9,571 bases of DNA from positions 1 through 9,571 of the forward strand of contig URZR01000061.1 of assembly GCA_900552425.1 (NCBI GenBank), in the 5' to 3' direction. The DNA is from an uncultured Collinsella sp. (GTDB taxonomy: Bacteria; Actinomycetota; Coriobacteriia; Coriobacteriales; Coriobacteriaceae). A program made the translations under genes and the position numbers. Of the stretch, positions 1 through 6,051 are shown one piece after another (position 1 is the stretch's first letter; each line of letters starts with the position of its first letter). A model generated the notes under the pieces. It worked only from the letters and a program-made list of their open reading frames with translations. It did not search any database and had not been told where the DNA came from.

Positions 1-113
1 GGGGGCGGGAATCTGGGCGTACACATTTCCTACATATCTTGTGATCCGACTAACGTTTGCCAGCCGTTAACTACCGCTCGCCGAGCATCTCTTTATATAA
101 GGCAGTCTCATGG

Positions 114-1514
114 TTAAAGCGGATACGTTCCCCTAGCTAAAGCACAGCCAGCATCGAGCAACTCATCACGTTCTTCCACCGAGAACCCCTCGGCGTAGAC
201 GCGCACCACTGGTTCGGTCCCGCTAGGACGGACCAGCAGCCACGTGTCATCCTCGAATGACAGACGCAAGCCGTCCATATGACTAACGTTTTGCGGCACC
301 TTGCCACAAATCGACTTGGGGTTTACGCCCGGCAGCAGGGTTCGTAACGTTTCGGCATCTTCGGCCTCAAGGCGCAAATCGCGACGCCCATAGCTCGTCT
401 TACCAAAACTGGCCTCGAGCTGATCGACCAAAACGCCCAAGGGCGCGCCCGTCTTTGCCATAAGCTCACACAGAATCAGACAAGCAAGGATTCCATCACG
501 CTCGGGCATATGCGCTGCGATGCCGATGCCGCCGGCCTCCTCGCCTCCCATGAGGACGCCGCCCTTCTTCATCTCTGCAGCTATATATTTGAAACCGACC
601 GGCTTAACGGTCACGCGACAGCCAAGCGCCTCGGCAATGCGGCGCACGAGCGTCGAGCACGAGAGATTGACGACGACACGCCCCTCCAAATTGCGGAATT
701 GAACGAGGTCGCCCAAAACAAGCGCCATGATTTGATGCGGATGAATATATCTGCCGCGTTCATCGACCGCGCCGATACGATCGGCATCGCCGTCGGTCAC
801 CAGACCCGCGCACGCCCCGTCCTCGACAACCGCACGCTCGCAAGCGTCCACCCATGGCTCAACAGGGTCGGGGCAAATGTCCTCTTGATCGGACGACTGT
901 CCGACATGAATCTCGTGCACCTCGACGCCTAGCTCCCGCAGCAGGTCGGCAAGATATCCCTGAGCCGCGCCGCCCATGGGGTCAACTACCACACGCAGGT
1001 GAGCGGCTCGAATGGCCTCGGCATCGACAAACGATGCCACCGCCTGCATATAGTCAGGAATAATATCCGCGGTGCGATAACGTTCCTCGATCCCCATCGG
1101 CTCGGGGGCCATGGTCTCTTCGAGCTCTTCGATGACATCCTGATTGGCCGTCGAGCCATCTCCCATGCGTAGTTTAAGGCACAGATACCCCTGCGGATGA
1201 TGGGACCCCGTCACCATGAGCGCACCGCAAGCCTCGCCGTCATACGCCGCCGCCCACGTGAGGGCGGGGGTCGGGACAGGCCGAGATGCGAGCACTGCGT
1301 CCAATCCGTGAGCCGCAAGCACGCCTGCCGCAAGCTCAGCGAACTCGCGCGCCTGCGGTCGGGTGTCGAACCCTATATATACTGTTTTGCCGGGATTGAT
1401 CTTTTGCCACAACTCGCCGACGGCATCGGCGATACGGGCAACGTTATCGGCAGTGAAGTCCTCATCGACGCGAGCGCGCCAACCGTCAGTTCCAAAATGA
1501 ATTATCGCGCACAC
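114..1514 (-). CDS. Phosphohexomutase (phosphoglucomutase/phosphomannomutase family)
   Basis: Alpha-D-phosphohexomutase, about 466 residues, moving phosphate between C1 and C6 of a hexose phosphate; it probably supplies sugar-1-phosphates for nucleotide sugars and cell-surface polymers in the cytoplasm. All four family signatures are visible (numbering from the GTG start): the phosphoserine loop TGSHHP at about 102-107 with Ser104, the Mg-binding loop DGDADR at 241-246, the sugar-binding loop GGEEAG at 323-328, and the phosphate-binding loop RPSGTEP at 429-435. The N-terminal FGTDGWR is also typical. The frame stays open up to 1598, but I prefer GTG at 1514: a GAGGTG ribosome site (1522-1527) lies 7 bases upstream and the family usually starts just before FGTDGWR. 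The phosphoserine loop has His where Asn is usual (SHNP). Glucose, mannose or glucosamine specificity cannot be read from the sequence. A terminator upstream suggests its own promoter; the best -10 I see, TATACC at 1555-1560, is weak. Confidence 0.9.
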   Translation of the reverse strand: MCAIIHFGTDGWRARVDEDFTADNVARIADAVGELWQKINPGKTVYIGFDTRPQAREFAELAAGVLAAHGLDAVLASRPVPTPALTWAAAYDGEACGALMVTGSHHPQGYLCLKLRMGDGSTANQDVIEELEETMAPEPMGIEERYRTADIIPDYMQAVASFVDAEAIRAAHLRVVVDPMGGAAQGYLADLLRELGVEVHEIHVGQSSDQEDICPDPVEPWVDACERAVVEDGACAGLVTDGDADRIGAVDERGRYIHPHQIMALVLGDLVQFRNLEGRVVVNLSCSTLVRRIAEALGCRVTVKPVGFKYIAAEMKKGGVLMGGEEAGGIGIAAHMPERDGILACLILCELMAKTGAPLGVLVDQLEASFGKTSYGRRDLRLEAEDAETLRTLLPGVNPKSICGKVPQNVSHMDGLRLSFEDDTWLLVRPSGTEPVVRVYAEGFSVEERDELLDAGCALARGTYPL

Positions 1515-1636
1515 GCGCAGACACCTCACAGTGTTTGGATCATGGTACGCATGAGGTATACCCTCAGCGCTCGCCCAGCAACCTGCCAAAACCGGCATTC
1601 ACCATTTGGGCAAATGCTACCGACGATGTGCAAGCA

Positions 1637-1666
1637 ATAAAAAAACCGCCCCGTATGGAGCGGTTT
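1637..1666 (-). terminator. Intrinsic terminator after the homocysteine S-methyltransferase gene
   Basis: On the minus strand a 10-bp stem (arms 1657-1666 and 1643-1652, one G-U pair) with a 4-base loop is followed by a run of seven T (complement of 1639-1645). It begins 6 bases after the stop codon of the methyltransferase gene. It should end the regulator-methyltransferase transcript and separate it from the phosphohexomutase gene downstream. Confidence 0.9.
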
Positions 1667-1672
1667 CGACCT

Positions 1673-2566
1673 TTATATATCGAGCGCCTCGGCCATCGCC
1701 GCCGTGGTGATCGCCGTGGTTCCACAGCAACTGCCCACCATTGCGGCACCGGCATGCCTCCATTCGATGCAAGCGCGCGCGAAGGCTTCGGGGTTCTCGC
1801 GCCACACAGGGCCATCCTGAGTTTGAACCGGATCGCCCACGTTGGGGCGTACCGTGACGGGCGTAGTCGCCGATGCAACCATCCTGGGCACCGCCACATT
1901 CGCGGCCGCAAGTGAACAGCAGTTAACGCCAACTGAGTTTGCGCCGTGCTTTTCGGCGTACAAAACAGCAGCCTCGATGTTGAGGCCATCGCCTAGCAGG
2001 TCGCCTTTATCGTCAACGACAAAACTTACCAAAACAGGCATGCCGTCGGCGGCATCCTGGGCGCCGGCAAGCATGGGCTGCAAATTACGGATAGATGTCA
2101 CCGTCTCGATAAGCAGACCGTCAACACCAACATTGAGCAGGGCGTATGCCTGCTCTCGCGAAATGCCTCGTATTTCTCGATACTCGGTAGAGTCTTCGGC
2201 AAACCACTCAATGCCGATCGGGCCCATCGAGCCCAGCAACAGCTGAGGGTGCGCCTGGCGCGCATCGTCGACGGCACCGCGATTGACCTCGGCCACGGAC
2301 GGCGTAATCTGATCTTGCTTGAGGGCATAGCTTGATGCCTGAAAGGTATTGGTAATGAGCACCTGCGCACCGGCGGCGACATACAGGCGATGGATACGAG
2401 AAACGGTCTGCGGCTCGGCAAGGTTCCAAAACGCCGGTGGGATATCGGCGGCGTCGTATTCACTCATCAGCACGCTGCCCATGGGGCCCTGCGTCAACAG
2501 GGTCTCGCTCGACATGCGGCGCATAAGTTCCTCGCCACCGGGGCGGTTGTAATAACTCGTATCCAT
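1673..2566 (-). CDS. Homocysteine S-methyltransferase family protein (zinc-dependent)
   Basis: A stand-alone homocysteine-binding TIM-barrel methyltransferase of 297 residues, the usual length for this family. It should move a methyl group to homocysteine to make methionine in the cytoplasm; the donor (S-methylmethionine, betaine, methylfolate via a partner, or another) cannot be told. The zinc-binding cysteines are visible: GVNCCS at 213-218 and GSCCGTT at 278-284 (Cys216, Cys280, Cys281), matching the family's GxNC and GGCCGT. The N-terminal LLTQGPMGS at 23-31 corresponds to the usual L-x-DGAMGT with changes, and ITNTF at 71-75 is typical. The ATG at 2566 lies 10 bases after the stop of the metal regulator, with GCGGGA just upstream, so the two genes form an operon ending at the terminator at 1637-1666. 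It could also be a detached N-terminal module of a MetH-type methionine synthase; only the neighbouring genome would tell. Confidence 0.85.
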   Translation of the reverse strand: MDTSYYNRPGGEELMRRMSSETLLTQGPMGSVLMSEYDAADIPPAFWNLAEPQTVSRIHRLYVAAGAQVLITNTFQASSYALKQDQITPSVAEVNRGAVDDARQAHPQLLLGSMGPIGIEWFAEDSTEYREIRGISREQAYALLNVGVDGLLIETVTSIRNLQPMLAGAQDAADGMPVLVSFVVDDKGDLLGDGLNIEAAVLYAEKHGANSVGVNCCSLAAANVAVPRMVASATTPVTVRPNVGDPVQTQDGPVWRENPEAFARACIEWRHAGAAMVGSCCGTTAITTAAMAEALDI

Positions 2567-2576
2567 ATATATCCCG

Positions 2577-2999
2577 CTATTCCTCGACGCTGATTCCCTG
2601 CTTTTCGAGATAGGCGAGCCAGCGGCTCATCGTGTCCTCGGAAAGCGCATGCTCCATCATGCACGCCTCGGAATCGGCCCGCTCAAAATCGACGCCGAGC
2701 TCCTGGACCAAAAACGTGCGGACAAGGCGATGACGGTACCAGATAGCCGTACCAACCTCGCGGCCGCGATCGGTCAGGACTACCTTGCCGTAGTGCGATT
2801 GCTCGACAAGTTCGGATGCCTTGAGCGCCGAAACCGCTTTATTGACCGATGCCTTGGAGACGCCAAGGCGCTGCGCGATGTCGACCGATCGCACGCCATT
2901 GGTCTCCCCTTCTTCGCTTTCGATGCGAACCATGCACTCCAAGTAGTCTTCGTTCGCCACCGTCAGATGTAGTTCGCGCGAGCTATTTGTCGTATCCAT
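2577..2999 (-). CDS. DtxR/MntR-family metal-dependent transcriptional regulator
   Basis: A 140-residue metal-sensing repressor, the size of MntR and without the C-terminal SH3-like domain of DtxR/IdeR. The N-terminal winged helix-turn-helix covers about 13-80, with a recognition helix near 46-60 (GVSKASVNKAVSALK), and is followed by the dimer and metal-binding helices. Likely ligands seen by alignment from memory: Asp18 and Glu21 (EDYLE, like MntR D8 and E11), His90 (YRHR, like H77), and Cys113, Glu116, His117 (ACMMEH, like the CxxEH of DtxR). The site thus mixes MntR-like and DtxR-like ligands, so Mn versus Fe preference is open. The ATG at 2999 has purine-rich stretches upstream (AAGGGA 9 bases away, GGAAGG 2 bases away). 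It heads an operon with the homocysteine S-methyltransferase and diverges from pepT across a perfect palindrome, which it may bind. Confidence 0.9.
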   Translation of the reverse strand: MDTTNSSRELHLTVANEDYLECMVRIESEEGETNGVRSVDIAQRLGVSKASVNKAVSALKASELVEQSHYGKVVLTDRGREVGTAIWYRHRLVRTFLVQELGVDFERADSEACMMEHALSEDTMSRWLAYLEKQGISVEE

Positions 3000-3030
3000 G
3001 ACCTTCCGTCCCTTCTGCGTTCAAAGGCTG

Positions 3031-3036
3031 ATTCTA
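3031..3036 (-). promoter_or_regulatory. Possible -10 element of the metal-regulator promoter
   Basis: The minus strand reads TAGAAT (5 of 6 matches to TATAAT) 31 bases before the regulator ATG. At a 17-base spacing the -35 position would be 3054-3059, inside the palindrome; the hexamer there is a poor match. Position and match only. Confidence 0.45.
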
Positions 3037-3052
3037 CCCCATCCAAGTGTCG

Positions 3053-3072
3053 CGGTATGCCGTGGCATACCG
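3053..3072. promoter_or_regulatory. Perfect 9-2-9 palindrome, candidate metal-regulator operator
   Basis: The sequence CGGTATGCCGTGGCATACCG has two perfect 9-base arms around a GT centre. It lies between the divergent regulator and pepT genes. It ends exactly where the extended -10 of pepT begins and covers the expected -35 position of both promoters, so a bound repressor would block RNA polymerase in both directions. DtxR-family regulators are known to bind dyads of about 19-22 bp, often at their own promoter; assignment to this regulator is inference. It does not match the DtxR/IdeR consensus closely. It could also fold as a small hairpin, but would lie upstream of the predicted transcript starts. 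Confidence 0.65.
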
Positions 3073-3081
3073 TGCTAGAGT
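3073..3081 (+). promoter_or_regulatory. Extended -10 promoter element of pepT
   Basis: TGCTAGAGT fits an extended -10 (TGnTAnnnT), which can work with a poor -35. Transcription would start near 3088 and leave a leader of about 32 bases before the chosen pepT start. The element directly abuts the palindrome at 3053-3072. Confidence 0.5.
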
Positions 3082-3119
3082 TCTTGTTGCACACGACGAC
3101 CAAGATTGGAGCGGTCTTT

Positions 3120-4367
3120 ATGGAAAACAAAACCACGAACCCCGACGTCCTCGAACGCTTTTTGCGCTACGTCCAAATCAACACGCAATCCGAGGACGCA
3201 AACTGCGACCAGGTGCCTTCGAGCACCGTTCAGTTTGACCTTGCCAACATCCTGGCCGAGGAGCTGCGCGAGCTCGGCGCGGTCGATGCCCATGTGACCG
3301 AGCATGCATACGTGTGCGCGCATATTCCTGCGAGCGCGGGCGCGGAGAACAAGCCCGCCCTGGGTCTGATCGCACACCTCGACACCACCGAGGTTGCGCC
3401 GGGCGCCGGCGTGAAGCCGCACATCGTACACTACGAAGGCGGCGACCTGGTCTGCGGCACGGTTGACGGTAAGCCCGTTGCCATGAGTACCGCCAAGCTT
3501 CCCGCCCTGAATGACCTCGCGGGTGAGGACCTGGTCTGCAGCGATGGCACCACGCTGCTGGGCGCGGACGACAAGGCAGGCGTCGCCGAGATCATGTCAC
3601 TTGTCGCGCGTATCGCTCAGGACCCTTCTCTGCCCCATCCCGCACTCGGCATTTGCTTCTGCCCTGACGAGGAGATCGGCCACGGAGCCGAGCTGCTGGA
3701 TATCGATACCTTTGGCTGCAAGTACGCCTACACGGTCGACGGCGGCCCCATCGGCGAGCTGGAGTGGGAGTGCTTTAACGCCGCCGAGGCGACTGTCTGC
3801 TTTGAGGGCCAGTCCATCCACCCGGGCGACGCTAAGGGCCGTATGGTCAACGCAGGCAATCTGTTCTGCGACTTCAACGCGTTGCTCCCCTACGTGCAGC
3901 GTCCGGAGTATACGGAAGGCTACGAGGGCTTTTATCACCTTGAGGGTGTATCTGCGACCGTCGATCACGCCACAGCGCGCTATATCGTCCGCGACCATGA
4001 CGCCGCCAAGTTCCAGCAGAAACTCGACCTTATTGATGCCGCCGCCTCGATGCTCAACCAGCGTCTGGGTGAGGAGCGCGTGACAGTCGAGATTAAGCAG
4101 CAGTATCGAAATATGGCCGAGATCGTTTGTGACTTTCCCGAGCTTATTGATGTTGCCAAGGAAGCCTACCTTGCCTGCGGCGTTGAGCCCCAAGTGCTGC
4201 CGATTCGCGGCGGCACCGACGGCGCGCAGCTGTCGTTCCGCGGTCTGCCCTGCCCCAACCTTTCCACCGGCGGCTATTGCTATCACGGCGTCAACGAATT
4301 CGTCCCGGTCAGTTCGCTCGTCAAGATGACCGACGTGCTCCAGGAGCTCGTCGCCCGCTTTGCATAA
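3120..4367 (+). CDS. pepT: Peptidase T (aminotripeptidase, M20B)
   Basis: Cytoplasmic dinuclear-metal aminopeptidase that removes the N-terminal residue from tripeptides, recycling imported or degraded peptides; 415 residues against about 408 in E. coli. The metal and catalytic residues are visible: His86 and Asp88 (HLDT), Asp150 (GADDKAG, bridging), Glu184 and Glu185 (PDEEIG, general base and ligand), Asp207 (TVDGGP) and His389 (YHGVNEF). The dimerisation/lid domain, about 215-325, holds SIHPG with His234, and RGGTDG is at 363-368. An in-frame ATG exists at 3057, but it lies inside the palindrome and upstream of the likely transcript start. ATG at 3120 has GGAG (3108-3111) 8 bases upstream and gives the usual N-terminus, so I chose it. 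pepT is transcribed alone, diverging from the metal regulator and ending at the terminator at 4394-4431. Both promoters may be controlled by the shared palindrome. Confidence 0.95.
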   Translation: MENKTTNPDVLERFLRYVQINTQSEDANCDQVPSSTVQFDLANILAEELRELGAVDAHVTEHAYVCAHIPASAGAENKPALGLIAHLDTTEVAPGAGVKPHIVHYEGGDLVCGTVDGKPVAMSTAKLPALNDLAGEDLVCSDGTTLLGADDKAGVAEIMSLVARIAQDPSLPHPALGICFCPDEEIGHGAELLDIDTFGCKYAYTVDGGPIGELEWECFNAAEATVCFEGQSIHPGDAKGRMVNAGNLFCDFNALLPYVQRPEYTEGYEGFYHLEGVSATVDHATARYIVRDHDAAKFQQKLDLIDAAASMLNQRLGEERVTVEIKQQYRNMAEIVCDFPELIDVAKEAYLACGVEPQVLPIRGGTDGAQLSFRGLPCPNLSTGGYCYHGVNEFVPVSSLVKMTDVLQELVARFA

Positions 4368-4393
4368 GCCTGGCTGCACAAGTCCAAAAGACG

Positions 4394-4431
4394 AATCGCC
4401 CCGTCCTCAACCAAGAACGGGGCGATTTTTT
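4394..4431 (+). terminator. Intrinsic terminator of pepT
   Basis: A perfect 11-bp stem (4394-4404 with 4417-4427, core ATCGCCCCGT) with a 12-base loop runs into a six-T tract at 4426-4431. It starts 27 bases after the pepT stop codon. Confidence 0.95.
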
Positions 4432-4475
4432 GCTGCAATGAGAACAGGTTGACGCACGCCAGCCTCTTAACGCAA

Positions 4476-4526
4476 GGAGTGTCCCAAACTGCCGGCACAA
4501 AAGGAACGTCCCCAAGTGCCGCAAAA
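4476..4526. repeat. Two adjacent degenerate repeat units of 24-27 bases
   Basis: On the minus strand, unit 1 (4526-4503) and unit 2 (4502-4476) both start with TTTTG, carry a CGGCA segment, then a TTGGGGACGTTCC-like core (TTTGGGACACTCC in unit 2). The units touch without a spacer. The core GAACGTCCCCAA occurs at 4504-4515, 4592-4603 and, inverted, at 4560-4571, tying these units to the neighbouring inverted repeat. CGGCAC (4493-4498) and GTGCCG can also pair across the unit border. I suspect a dispersed genomic repeat family but cannot test it here. Confidence 0.7.
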
Positions 4527-4549
4527 TGACGACATCCACTCTCGCTTTG

Positions 4550-4613
4550 TGGGTAGTCATTGGGGACGTTCTTGTTTGACTAGTCGTTTAAGAACGTCCC
4601 CAATGACTACCCA
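4550..4613. repeat. Perfect 24-bp inverted repeat with 16-base loop
   Basis: Arm 4550-4573 is the exact reverse complement of arm 4590-4613; each arm contains the core TTGGGGACGTTC or its complement. The loop holds the palindrome GACTAGTC (4578-4585), which recurs at 4616-4623. As a result a second, competing 11-bp pairing exists between 4578-4588 and 4613-4623. No T tract follows on either strand, so it is not a standard terminator. It could be a small palindromic mobile element, two copies of a repeat inserted head to head, or an RNA-processing hairpin. Confidence 0.85.
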
Positions 4614-4662
4614 ACGACTAGTCCGGACCAAGGCAACGCCGATGTTTTGGCAACGACAGCGA

Positions 4663-4761
4663 AAACCCGCCAGAGCGAGCAAGGTGCCTTGAAACGAGGC
4701 GGCATTGATCTTTTGATCATGCCGCCGAAGTTGAAAGGCAGATTGCCGCTCTGGCGGGTTT
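4663..4761. repeat. 99-base rod-like hairpin (MITE-like or structured RNA)
   Basis: Basal stem of 15 bp: 4663-4677 pairs perfectly with 4747-4761. Moving inward, GCAA (4679-4682) pairs with TTGC (4743-4746), TGCCTT (4685-4690) with AAGGCA (4735-4740), AAC (4693-4695) with GTT (4730-4732), GGCGGCA (4698-4704) with TGCCGCC (4720-4726), and TGATC (4706-4710) with GATCA (4715-4719), closed by a TTTT loop. That is about 40 base pairs. CAGCG occurs one base outside each end (4657-4661 and 4763-4767), which could be a 5-base target duplication. On the minus strand the stem is followed by TTTT, so it may also serve as a weak terminator for the LCP transcript. Confidence 0.75.
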
Positions 4762-4773
4762 GCAGCGTCAACT

Positions 4774-4803
4774 GGTTACGCGGGCTGGTAAGCCCGCGTA
4801 ACC
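4774..4803 (-). terminator. 13-bp hairpin directly after the LCP stop codon
   Basis: GGTTACGCGGGCT (4774-4786) pairs perfectly with 4791-4803 around a 4-base loop, and the hairpin touches the LCP stop codon at 4804-4806. On the minus strand it is followed by AGTTGACG, with no T tract, so it is not a textbook intrinsic terminator. It could protect the mRNA 3' end or work with the larger hairpin at 4663-4761. Confidence 0.5.
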
Positions 4804-6039
4804 CTAATAATTGGCTTCGTAGCCGTTGCCGTCGCCGGTCGGCTCTTCGTAGTAGTCCGAATCGCTCGAATCGCTTGAGTCATCGGAATCGTCAGAGCTG
4901 ACCGATGAGGTTGCGGTACCGTTTGCGTAGTCGTCAGACGTGTTGTTGTTCAGGTCGCCGATCGTAGAGCTGGAACCGTCGGAAAGACCCATGGTGTTGG
5001 GACCCTTGGGATCCTTGCCGGCATCGACGCGCTCCATCATTTCCTTGAGTTCGTCCTCGTAGACAAAGACGTAGCTCACACCGTCGATCATGGTGCTGTC
5101 GTCGGCGTACGAGGGCAGGTTGGCCGAGTAGATACCGTCGACATCCATACCGCGCATGGCATTGACCGTAGCCACGATATCCTGAACGCTCATATCGGTT
5201 ACGAGCATATCGGACAGCGAATTAACCAGGCCAAAGATCTTCGTGGCATCGAAGTTATTGAGAATCTGGTTGGCAAGGGCGCCAAGCACCTGACGCTGGT
5301 GGCGCATGCGCGTGTAATCGCCGTCGGCATAGGTGTAGCGGCAGCGGGCATAGGTAAGGGCGGTGGCACCGTCCATATGCTGCTGGCCAGCGGTAATCTT
5401 AATATCCAGGTGCTCGGGGTCGTCAACATCATCGGTTGCGTTAATGTCGATACCGCCAACCGAATCAATCAGCGCCTGCATACCGTCGAAGCTGACCTCG
5501 GCATAGTGGGAAATCTGAACACCGCACAGCTCGTTGACCGCCTCGACCATGGCCTCGGCGCCGCCAACGGTATGGCAGGCGTTGATCTTCATGGTCTCGC
5601 CCTTGTACTCGACCTTGGTGTCGCGCGGAACGGAAATGAGCGTCGCCTGCTTTTGCGTGGGGTCGATGCGTGCCAGGATAATCGAGTCGGCACGATACGT
5701 ATCCTCGCCCGGACGGCCGTCGGTACCAAGAAGCAGCACGTAGAACGGATCCTTTGCCTCATCGGTGTCAACCAGAACCCGACGCAGATTGTCGGTAATG
5801 ACATTAGAATCGCCGAGCTTGCCCATAATGGTGGCAAACCACAGGCCGGCAGCGGTAGTGGCACTCAACAGCACGCCAAGCACGACAATGAGCGCGACGT
5901 GACGAATCGTGTGGCTACGACGACGTTGGCGAGCGCGCTCGGAATAGCGAGCCACGTTATCGCGACTGTAGATCTTGGCCTGCGCACCAGTTGAGGGTCT
6001 TCGGGTGGTGGTATCTGCGAGGGGCTTTTTATTAAACAT
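4804..6039 (-). CDS. LytR-CpsA-Psr (LCP) family cell-wall glycopolymer ligase
   Basis: Membrane-anchored enzyme that attaches lipid-linked glycopolymers (teichoic-acid-like, capsule or other wall sugars) to peptidoglycan outside the cell; 411 residues. Order (numbering from ATG 6039): basic cytoplasmic tail with an RQRRR patch near 37-41, one transmembrane segment at about 48-71, then the extracellular LCP domain at about 98-300, ending in a low-complexity Ser/Asp-rich tail at about 350-411. Typical LCP residues are visible: GTDGR (Asp107, Arg109), YRAD (Arg116, Asp118), PRD (Arg139), and the later YARCRY and DGDYTRMRHQRQ block at 230-250. I chose ATG at 6039; an in-frame TTG at 6045 is less likely, and CAGG lies about 7 bases before the ATG. 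It starts 12 bases after murA, so the two cell-wall genes are probably co-transcribed. The polymer substrate is unknown. Confidence 0.93.
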   Translation of the reverse strand: MFNKKPLADTTTRRPSTGAQAKIYSRDNVARYSERARQRRRSHTIRHVALIVVLGVLLSATTAAGLWFATIMGKLGDSNVITDNLRRVLVDTDEAKDPFYVLLLGTDGRPGEDTYRADSIILARIDPTQKQATLISVPRDTKVEYKGETMKINACHTVGGAEAMVEAVNELCGVQISHYAEVSFDGMQALIDSVGGIDINATDDVDDPEHLDIKITAGQQHMDGATALTYARCRYTYADGDYTRMRHQRQVLGALANQILNNFDATKIFGLVNSLSDMLVTDMSVQDIVATVNAMRGMDVDGIYSANLPSYADDSTMIDGVSYVFVYEDELKEMMERVDAGKDPKGPNTMGLSDGSSSTIGDLNNNTSDDYANGTATSSVSSDDSDDSSDSSDSDYYEEPTGDGNGYEANY

Positions 6040-6051
6040 AGGCAACCTGTA

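Larger units (their letters stand above)
4432..4803. other. Gene-free convergent intergenic region rich in repeats and hairpins
   Basis: Downstream of both pepT and the LCP gene, this stretch has no open frame with a credible start and ribosome site. From left to right it holds two adjacent degenerate repeats (4476-4526), a perfect long inverted repeat (4550-4613), a short direct repeat GGCAACG (4632-4638 and 4649-4655), a long rod-like hairpin (4663-4761) and a short hairpin at the LCP stop (4774-4803). No transposase is seen. It may be a landing site for small non-autonomous or REP-like elements. Confidence 0.8.

Noticed and set aside
1..117. Open plus-strand frame from the window edge to a TAA at about 115-117, containing the phrase SYISCDP, which recalls TrmA/RlmD-type RNA methyltransferases
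   Set aside because: Only about 20 residues follow the phrase and they do not look like the family's C-terminus. All three plus frames are partly open here, so the match is likely chance. I see no supported feature in 1-113.
3057..3119. Upstream in-frame ATG that would add 21 residues to pepT
   Set aside because: It sits inside the palindrome, upstream of the likely -10, has no ribosome site, and adds residues not seen in peptidase T. ATG at 3120 has a GGAG site at proper spacing.
3597..4379. 260-codon minus-strand frame opposite pepT, and a similar 337-codon plus-strand frame opposite murA (6082-7095)
   Set aside because: Both are shadows of genes with intact catalytic motifs on the other strand, and neither translation resembles a known family.
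4476..4761. Repeat cluster considered as a CRISPR array
   Set aside because: Units are degenerate, touch without spacers or are inverted, and no cas genes are nearby.
4647..4901. 84-codon plus-strand frame running through the rod-like hairpin into the LCP gene
   Set aside because: It spans a hairpin and is antisense to the LCP 3' end; the translation is Arg/Ser-rich with no domain.
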